From Gerris lacustris (taxonomy: Eukaryota; Arthropoda; Insecta; Hemiptera; Gerridae): a stretch of DNA of 64,000 bases. Below are positions 59,812-64,000 of this stretch, piece by piece. A program made the position numbers and the translations under genes. The notes beneath the pieces were generated by a model. The model was not told where the DNA came from and did no database searches. It worked only from the letters and a program-made list of their open reading frames with translations. The stretch lies in contig OX578281.1 of assembly GCA_951217055.1 (NCBI GenBank), positions 11,006,447-11,070,446 of the forward strand, written 5' to 3'. The stretch's first letter is position 1; every line of letters begins with the position of its first letter.

Positions 59812-62654
59812 TCGTCGTTTTTATTTTAACAAAAAACTGAACTAACTTGCATAGAAGGAGCGAAACGTACACTTCATATCTCTAAGATGCATTTTATCAA
59901 GCATTTCCAGTGAAGATAAGAATAGTGGTCTTTATTCGAACGAAAAACTGAACTAACTTGCATAGAAGGAGCGAAACGTACACTTCATATCTCTAAGATG
60001 CATTTTATCAAGCATTTCCAGTGAAGATAAGAATAGTGGTCTTTATTCGAACGAAAAACTGAACTAACTTGCATAGAAGGAGCGAAACGTACACTTCATA
60101 TCTCTAAGATGCATTTTATCAAGCATTTCCAGTGAAGATAAGAATAGTGGTCTTTATTCGAACAAAAAACTGAACTAACTTGCATAGAAGGAGCGAAACG
60201 TACACTTCATATCTCTAAGATGCATTTTATCAAGCATTTCCAGTGAAGATAAGAATAGTGGTCTTTATTCGAACGAAAAACTGAACTAACTTGCATAGAA
60301 GGAGCGAAACGTACACTTCATATCTCTAAGATGCATTTTATCAAGCATTTCCAGTGAAGATAAGAATAGTGGTCTTTATTCGAACGAAAAACTGAACTAA
60401 CTTGCATAGAAGGAGCGAAACGTACACTTCATATCTCTAAGATGCATTTTATCAAGCATTTCCAGTGAAGATAAGAATAGTGGTCTTTATTCGAACAAAA
60501 AACTGAACTAACTTGCATAGAAGGAGCGAAACGTACACTTCATATCTCTAAGATGCATTTTATCAAGCATTTCCAGTGAAGATAAGAATAGTGGTCTTCA
60601 TTCGAACAAAAAACTGAACTAACTTGCATAGAAGGAGCGAAACGTACACTTCATATCTCTAAGATGCATTATATCAAGCATTTCCAGTGAAGATAAGAAT
60701 AGTGGTCTTTATTCGAACAAAAAACTGAACTAACTTGCATAGAAGGAGCGAAACGTACACTTCATATCTCTAAGATGCATTTTATCAAGCATTTCCAGTG
60801 AAGATAAGAATAGTGGTCTTTATTCGAACAAAAAACTGAACTAACTTGCATAGAAGGAGCGAAACGTACACTTCATATCTCTAAGATGCATTGTATCAAG
60901 CATTTCCAGTGAAGATAAGAATAGTGGTCTTTATTCGAACAAAAAACTGAACTAACTTGCATAGAAGGAGCGAAACGTACACTTCATATCTCTAAGATGC
61001 ATTTTATCAAGCATTTCCAGTGAAGATAAGAATAGTGGTCTTTATTCGAACAAAAAACTGAACTAACTTGCATAGAAGGAGCGAAACGTACACTTAATAT
61101 CTCTAAGATGCATTTTATCAAGCATTTCCAGTGAAGATAAGAATAGTGGTCTTTATTCGAACAAAAAACTGAACTAACTTGCATAGAAGGAGCGAAACGT
61201 ACACTTCATATCTCTAAGATGCATTTTATCAAGCATTTCCAGTGAAGATAAGAATAGTGGTCTTTATTCGAACGAAAAACTGAACTAACTTGCATAGAAG
61301 GAGCGAAACGTACACTTCATATCTCTAAGATGCATTTTATCAAGCATTTCCAGTGAAGATAAGAGTAGTGGTCTTTATTCGAACAAAATACTGAACTAAC
61401 TTGCATAGAAGGAGCGAAACGTACACTTCATATCTCTAAGATGCATTTTATCAAGCATTTCCAGTGAAGATAAGAATAGTGGTCTTTATTCGAACAAAAA
61501 ACTGAACTAACTTGCATAGAAGGAGCGAAACGTACACTTCATATCTCTAAGATGCATTTTATCAAGCATTTCCAGTGAAGATAAGAATAGTTGTCTTTAT
61601 TCGAACAAAAAACTGAACTAACTTGCATAGAAGGAGCGAAACGTAAACTTCATATCTCTAAGATGCATTTTATCAAGCATTTCCAGTGAAGATAAGAATA
61701 GTGGTCTTTATTCGAACGAAAAACTGAACTAACTTGCATAGAAGGAGCGAAACGTACACTTCATATCTCTAAGATGCATTTTATCAAGCATTTCCAGTGA
61801 AGATAAGAGTAGTGGTCTTTATTCGAACAAAATACTGAACTAACTTGCATAGAAGGAGCGAAACGTACACTTCATATCTCTAAGATGCATTTTATCAAGC
61901 ATTTCCAGTGAAGATAAGAATAGTGGTCTTTATTCGAACAAAAAACTGAACTAACTTGCATAGAAGGAGCGAAACGTACACTTCATATCTCTAAGATGCA
62001 TTTTATCAAGCATTTCCAGTGAAGATAAGAATATTGGTCTTTATTCGAACAAAAAACTGAACTAACTTGCATAGAAGGAGCGAAACGTACACTTCATATC
62101 TCTAAGATGCATTTTATCAAGCATTTCCAGTGAAGATAAGAATAGTGGTCTTTATTCGAACGAAAAACTGAACTAACTTGCATAGAAGGAGCGAAACGTA
62201 CACTTCATATCTCTAAGATGCATTTTATCAAGCATTTCCAGTGAAGATAAGAATAGTGGTCTTTATTCGAACGAAAAACTGAACTAACTTGCATAGAAGG
62301 AGCGAAACGTACACTTCATATCTCTAAGATGCATTTTATCAAGCATTTCCAGTGAAGATAAGAATAGTGGTCTTTATTCGAACGAAAAACTGAACTAACT
62401 TGCATAGAAGGAGCGAAACGTACACTTCATATCTCTAAGATGCATTTTATCAAGCATTTCCAGTGAAGATAAGAATAGTGGTCTTTATTCGAACGAAAAA
62501 CTGAACTAACTTGCATAGAAGGAGCGAAACGTACACTTCATATCTCTAAGATGCATTTTATCAAGCATTTCCAGTGAAGATAAGAATAGTGGTCTTTATT
62601 CGAACAAAAAACTGAACTAACTTGTGTAGAACACTTCATACCTCTAAGATGCAT
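59812..62654. repeat. 111-bp satellite, about 25.5 near-identical copies
   Basis: ACTAACTTGCATAGAAGGAG recurs every 111 bp from 59841 to 62505, and a last, truncated copy (ACTAACTTGTGTAGA) is at 62616. Monomers differ by single bases, mainly GAACGAAAAACTG versus GAACAAAAAACTG. The variant pair GAGTAGTGG plus CAAAATACTG occurs at about 61365 and again at about 61808, four monomers later. The minus frame of 66 codons (60984-61184) is a repeat translation. Confidence 0.97.
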
Positions 62655-62695
62655 GAAAAAAAAAATATAAAAATTGCCGATTCCATTTAATGAAC

Positions 62696-62803
62696 TAATT
62701 TCATGGGGTATTGACTAATTTCATGGGGTATTGACTAAATTCATGGGGTATTGACTAAGTTCATGGGGTATTGACTAAATTTATGGGGTATTGACTAATT
62801 TTA
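62696..62803. repeat. 20-bp tandem repeat, about 5 copies
   Basis: TCATGGGGTATTGACTAATT repeats at 62701, 62721, 62741, 62761 and 62781 with one or two changes. Confidence 0.95.
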
Positions 62804-63440
62804 AAACGGTTTTGAAAACTCATTGAATCGTAATAAATATTAGTCGAAATTACTTTTCAATCATTTTTTATTTGTGTGTACTAATATATTAATAGACTCA
62901 TACTATATTCGAGAGTTGCCGATTCAAAAATGCTAGTTAAAAGATAACACTAGAGAGCTATTATTATATACATAAATCTTTTTTTCTTTTTTTTTTACTC
63001 ACTTTTTTAAAAGTATACTTAATGAAGTATAAATTTGTTAATTTTTTGCGGAAGCTTGCTTGGTTTATTACAATGAAAATAGCTAACTAGATAGGTAACT
63101 AGCCAAACTAATTTAAATTATGATTTGAGTTATACTTCTGTTTCCTAAAATTTAATTTATATGATCAAGATAAGCTATTCTGGTGCATTTTCTAGTTAGT
63201 TGCTGGAAACCATATTATAGTACCTGTCTGTGCTTATAATAAATCATTGCGGTTTGTTTTTTTTTATTTAAATAAATATTTTTTTTTTTTAAAATTGTTC
63301 TCACATAAAAACGTTAAGATAACACATAATAATTGTTGAATTGGGGAATATAATTTATTTTTGCCTGAATGAATTTTAAAACTTTATAACAAACCAAAGC
63401 TACAAATATAAAATTGTTATGTTATATTAAGAAAAATTTG
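62804..63440. other. AT-rich DNA, no supported features
   Basis: No coding or repeat signal. Confidence 0.5.
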
Positions 63441-63805
63441 CTTCCGAGCTTACCAAGGGTAAAGTCGAATCATTTATGGTTCCAAATTTAAAAACTCATG
63501 GACAGAAACCTGTTATTTACCCCTGTTTGAAACAAAAGTAAACATTTTTGGTCTGATTTCATTTCTGTTGGTAATTGGTGGTTATTTGTGCTTTAATTTG
63601 TGGTCATTTATCAAATTTGGACAAGTAATTTTTAAGATTTTTGGTGAAAAAAGAAAATTTTAACCAAAAGACTGACAAATAACCACAGAAATGACCACAA
63701 AGTACCTCAAAAATGACCATAAATTACCAACAGAATTGGCATCAGACCAAAAATGTTTTTCAATGATATCTCAAACGGGTTTCTGTCTGGGAGTGTTTGA
63801 GCTAT
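63441..63805. repeat. Family A start followed by an imperfect palindrome
   Basis: TTGCTTCCGAGCTTACCAAGG (63440) is a family A start. The stretch 63490-63620 (GACAGAAACCTG, TTTTTGGTCTGATTTC, TTGGTAATTGGTGG, TTTGTGGTCATTT) is mirrored by 63670-63800 (AAATGACCACAAAG, AAATTACCAACAGAA, CAGACCAAAAATGTTT, CGGGTTTCTGTC). Confidence 0.65.
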
Positions 63806-64000
63806 ATGGCACGCTTAGATAGAGAGTAATAATAAACTTAAAATGAAGATTATTAACCCCAAAAATAATTGGAATAACATTTATACCAATGCAATACCAT
63901 ATGTTAAATGTTGCCAGGGTTTTTTAATGTTTATATTTTGATTATTGTATTTGTGTCAAAGAAAATATAAGGTCAGACTCGTTTAAGATTCGAAGAAAAG
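63806..64000. other. Window end, no supported features
   Basis: AT-rich sequence with no recognised element. Confidence 0.4.

Noticed and set aside
59812..62654. CRISPR array or rDNA spacer
   Set aside because: A 111-bp monomer with no spacers and no adjacent rRNA sequence. A classical satellite.

Overview
This is a eukaryotic, AT-rich, gene-poor window that reads as intergenic or heterochromatic DNA from an arthropod, most likely an insect. The support is low GC, abundant dispersed non-coding repeats, many foldback (MITE-like) elements, fragments of insect-type LINE reverse transcriptases, tRNA-derived SINE heads, and satellites with short homogeneous monomers. I find no complete host protein gene, no rRNA and no CRISPR. 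No bacterial operon organisation is visible. Species identity cannot be settled from this sequence alone.

Coding remnants are few: (1) a 5'-truncated, frameshifted LINE reverse-transcriptase C-terminus at 29586-30266 (-), with its 3' UTR reaching down to an (AAT)n tail near 29220; (2) a shorter decayed LINE C-terminus at 18024-18325 (-); (3) four copies of a dispersed element (1609-1981, 11130-11620, 35076-35560, 52513-53092), one of which keeps an intact start and the N-terminal part of what looks like a tyrosine-recombinase (Crypton-like) protein; (4) an inverted duplication at 28375-28945 that carries a 34-codon exon-like segment with splice-site-like borders; (5) an 18-nt tRNA-Lys primer-binding-site match at 42529-42546.

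The most abundant repeat, called family A here, is about 0.6 kb and present in some 18 full, partial or interrupted copies. It has a hairpin-rich end, a (GTCT)n core and a second hairpin end, resembling DINE-1/Helentron-associated elements. Family B (24119, about 30540, 39398) is about 0.6 kb with a short ACTACGTTTTTA inverted end. Family D repeats (around 14.1, 35.6 and 51.1 kb) occur as short tandem runs. Family A copies are repeatedly interrupted by other elements: a TIR element carrying a 74-bp minisatellite at 40229-41203, a TIR element carrying a 119-bp array that itself contains a SINE at 55876-57267, and the recombinase-like element at 35076. These give a relative order of insertion.

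Tandem arrays, by position: 159 bp (27-455), 28 bp (5640-5863), about 67 bp with a 229-bp higher-order unit (9654-10515), TTGTT-rich (13455-13845), 45 bp (19270-20880), 49 bp (26668-27050), 76 bp (27884-28060), 74 bp (40529-41120), (AT)n (54626-54699), 119 bp (56080-57215), 82 bp (58528-58692), 111 bp satellite (59812-62654) and 20 bp (62696-62803).

Large inverted repeats are a dominant architecture: 11805-12585 (about 385-bp arms), 22851-26000 (about 925-bp arms) and 28375-28945 (about 260-bp arms), plus several smaller foldbacks. If transcribed, these would give long hairpin RNAs. The best candidates for something undescribed are these long palindromes, the exon-bearing inverted duplication, the recombinase-derived non-autonomous family, and the mirrored palindrome-plus-TIR unit found at 8142-8822 and 45538-46305.
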